From NCBI GenBank assembly GCA_013151365.1, contig JAADIK010000003.1, positions 1 to 24,034 of the forward strand: a stretch of 24,034 bases of DNA. Reading direction: 5' to 3'. The stretch comes from Deltaproteobacteria bacterium. GTDB lineage: Bacteria > Desulfobacterota > Desulfobulbia > Desulfobulbales > Desulfobulbaceae. The translations under genes were made by a program, and so were the position numbers. Below the pieces are notes generated by a model. That model was not told the origin of the DNA, made no database searches, and saw nothing but the letters and a program-made list of their open reading frames with translations. Below are positions 22,061-24,034 of this stretch, in pieces; positions within the stretch are counted from its first letter, which is position 1; each line of letters begins with the position of its first letter.

Positions 22061-23098
22061 ATGGCTGGACAACGCTATTTCGTTCTATTGGCCGCTCTTA
22101 TCGTCGGCCTGACCGGTTTGACCGGTTGCCAGGGAGAGCACCAGAAAAAAGTGGCTGCCCGGGACCTTGCCCCTGTTCAGGTCCGGGTCGTGACCGTAGC
22201 CAGACAAGAGCTGCCGTCACAGATTGAGCTGGTAGGGACGGTCGTGCCCGTCAACCGTGCCGCCATTGCCGCCAAGGTCACCGGGACGATCGATAAGATG
22301 CCCGTGGTCCTGGGCTCGCGGGTCAAAAAGGGAGAGCTGCTGGTGCAGATCAGCGCCGAGGAGATATCGGCCAAGGTGATTCAGGCCCAGGCCCAGCTGG
22401 CGCAGGCCAAACGCAACCTGGACCGGGAAGAGAAGCTCCTGAAAAAAAATGCCGCCACCTCGGAAAACGTCAAATCCCTGCGCGACATGTACCGGGTAGC
22501 CAAGGCCGTCTACGACGAGGCCAGGGCCATGCTCGGCTACACCACGATCACCGCGCCCTTTGCCGGCCAGGTCACCAGGAAGCTGGCCAATGTCGGCGAT
22601 CTGGCCACCCCGGGAACACCGTTATTGGAAATGGAAAACAACCGGCAACTGCAGGTGGTCACCGCAGTGCCGGAAGGACTGGTTATGCGAATCAAGGCCG
22701 GAGACCATCTTGCCGTCAGCATCCCGGCCGCCAAACTGGTCCTGACCGGAACCGTGGCCGAGATTGCGCCGGCAGCCGATCCCCTTTCCCGCACCTCGGC
22801 CGTCAAAATCAATATCGCCGAAACGGCGAATCTCCGTTCCGGACAATTCGCCCGGGTGGCCCTGCCGGGTAAGACGGCCAGCAATATCTTTGTGCCGCCC
22901 TCGGCCATCATCACCTTTGGCCAGATGAACAAAATATTTGTGGCCATAAACGGCAAAGCCCACCTGCGGCTGGTGCGAACCGGCATCCACCAGGACGGTA
23001 AAATAGAAATCCTGTCCGGCCTGAATCCGGGGGACCGGGTCATTGTCGACAACAACAAGCTTCTTATCGACGGACAACCGCTGACCATTACCCCATGA
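22061..23098 (+). CDS. RND efflux periplasmic adaptor (membrane fusion protein), lipoprotein
   Basis: The 345-residue adaptor bridges the inner-membrane pump and the outer-membrane channel. The start is ATG 22061 with AAAGGAAA upstream; the frame extends to 21962, but that part overlaps the channel gene. It has a lipoprotein signal with lipobox LTGC (Cys23). Domain order fits the family: a first lipoyl half (about 58-92, RAAIAAKVTGTI ... VKKGELLVQI), a short alpha-hairpin (about 95-150), a second lipoyl half (TITAPFAGQVTRKLANVGD), then beta-barrel and membrane-proximal domains ending GLNPGDRVIVDNNKLLIDGQ. The stop overlaps the permease start by ATGA. The substrate is not readable. Confidence 0.92.
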   Translation: MAGQRYFVLLAALIVGLTGLTGCQGEHQKKVAARDLAPVQVRVVTVARQELPSQIELVGTVVPVNRAAIAAKVTGTIDKMPVVLGSRVKKGELLVQISAEEISAKVIQAQAQLAQAKRNLDREEKLLKKNAATSENVKSLRDMYRVAKAVYDEARAMLGYTTITAPFAGQVTRKLANVGDLATPGTPLLEMENNRQLQVVTAVPEGLVMRIKAGDHLAVSIPAAKLVLTGTVAEIAPAADPLSRTSAVKINIAETANLRSGQFARVALPGKTASNIFVPPSAIITFGQMNKIFVAINGKAHLRLVRTGIHQDGKIEILSGLNPGDRVIVDNNKLLIDGQPLTITP

Positions 23099-24034
23099 AA
23101 ACACAACACCAGAATCTCGGTTTTGCCGGCCGCATGGCCGCGGCCTTTGTCGACTCCAAGCTGACGCTGATCATCATAATCGCCTCGTTTCTCTTGGGGG
23201 TGATGGCGGTTGTCATGCTGCCCCGGGAAGAGGAACCGCAAATCAAGGTTCCCATGATCGACGTCATGGTTTCCATGCCCGGTGCCACGCCCAAGGAAGT
23301 GGAACAGCGCGTCTCCATCCCCATGGAAAAACTCCTCTACGAGTTACCGGGGATTAAATACATTTACTCCACCTCCATGCGGGGCAAGTGTCTTCTGGTG
23401 GCCCGCTTCTATGTCGGGGAAAACCTGGAGGATTCCATTGTCCGGCTCAACCAGAAACTGCAGAGCAACTTCGACCGTATTCCGCACGGGGTCTCCTTTC
23501 CGCTGATCAAGCCGCACACCATTAATGACGTGCCGGTCCTGGCCCTGACCTTTCACAGCAAAAAATACGATCATTACATGCTGCGGCGGCTGGCGGCCCA
23601 GGTCGATGACGCCATCAAGGGTATCCATGATGTCGCCGAAACCAAGGTGATCGGCGGCAACCGGCGCCAGGTACGCGTACTGTTCGACCCGTTGCGGCTG
23701 GCCGCCCGCAACCTGACCGTTGCCGATCTTATCCCCCGTTTGCAGCAAGCCAACCGGCAGAGCTATTCCGGCGACCTGAAGTCCATGAACCATGAGATCC
23801 TGGTGCAGACGGGCGTCTTTCTCTCCTCGGCCAAAGAAATCGGCCAGGTCGTGGTGGGAGTGTACAATGGCCATCCTGTCTACCTGCACGATGTGGCCAC
23901 CGTTATCGACGGCCCCGCAGTCCCGAATAATTATGTCCTCTTCGGCCAGGGAACAGGACAGCCGATGGAGCCCGCGGTCACCCTGTCAGTAGCCAAACGT
24001 CCCGGCTCCAACGCCGTGCAAGTCGTAGATACCG
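23095..24034 (+). CDS. RND efflux transporter permease, 3'-truncated by the window edge
   Basis: The frame starts at ATG 23095 in an ATGA overlap with the adaptor stop and stays open to the window end (313 codons visible of an expected ~1000-1050). The N-terminus has a cytoplasmic amphipathic segment, TM1 (about 23-42, LTLIIIIASFLLGVMAVVML), then the PREEEPQI motif and periplasmic porter-domain sequence (PGATPKEVEQRVSIPMEKLL, GIKYIYSTSMRG). This matches the AcrB-like RND superfamily, proton-driven exporters of small hydrophobic compounds. Motifs for metal (CusA/CzcA) specificity would lie beyond the edge, so substrate class is open. Together with the two upstream genes it makes a complete tripartite pump. 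Confidence 0.92.
   Translation, partial: MKTQHQNLGFAGRMAAAFVDSKLTLIIIIASFLLGVMAVVMLPREEEPQIKVPMIDVMVSMPGATPKEVEQRVSIPMEKLLYELPGIKYIYSTSMRGKCLLVARFYVGENLEDSIVRLNQKLQSNFDRIPHGVSFPLIKPHTINDVPVLALTFHSKKYDHYMLRRLAAQVDDAIKGIHDVAETKVIGGNRRQVRVLFDPLRLAARNLTVADLIPRLQQANRQSYSGDLKSMNHEILVQTGVFLSSAKEIGQVVVGVYNGHPVYLHDVATVIDGPAVPNNYVLFGQGTGQPMEPAVTLSVAKRPGSNAVQVVDT

Overview
The window is GC-rich and densely coding. It reads like a chromosome segment of an anaerobic, probably sulfate-reducing or sulfur-disproportionating bacterium of the Desulfobacterota (Desulfobulbales-like). The evidence is a multiheme c-type cytochrome, a complex I operon without the NADH-oxidising NuoEFG module, MrpD-like antiporter subunits inside that operon, and the general protein style. 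This placement is an inference from gene content, not from a marker gene. I saw no rRNA, tRNA, CRISPR array, transposase or phage gene.

Layout. (1) 3-836: 3' part of a multiheme cytochrome c gene (five CxxCH motifs), entering from the left edge. (2) 1014-2544: three tandem Hsp20 genes, each with a strong Shine-Dalgarno site, followed by two abutting hairpins and a T-tract. (3) 2949-5531: a large AsmA/YhdP-like membrane-anchored protein. (4) 5829-7034: a class I aminotransferase preceded by a terminator-like hairpin that sits almost on its ribosome binding site. (5) 7266-19008: a long complex I operon in the order nuoA-B-C-D-H-I-J-K, MrpD-like antiporter 1, 88-aa membrane protein, antiporter 2 with a NuoL-type C-terminus, nuoM, nuoN. 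(6) 19155-20202, minus strand: an L,D-transpeptidase and a secreted helical LEA-like protein. (7) 20601-24034: a tripartite RND efflux operon (TolC-like channel, lipoprotein adaptor, permease), with the permease cut by the right edge.

How the genes work together. The nuo operon encodes a membrane-bound, ion-pumping quinone reductase whose electron input is not NADH through NuoEFG; ferredoxin or another low-potential donor entering at NuoI/NuoB is the likely alternative. It carries four antiporter-like subunits instead of the usual three, plus a small unknown membrane protein. The second antiporter subunit has Asn where the other three have the TM7 lysine. NuoC contains an Ala/Glu/Pro-rich insert of about 75 residues. 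The flanking genes deal with envelope and stress: small heat-shock proteins, AsmA-like lipid or outer-membrane homeostasis, L,D-transpeptidase, and efflux.

Non-coding structure. An 87-98 bp intergenic repeat occurs twice, at 2779-2876 (minus orientation) and 20411-20497 (plus orientation). Hairpins of possible regulatory interest lie at 2546-2670, 2897-2919, 5763-5807 and 12288-12363.
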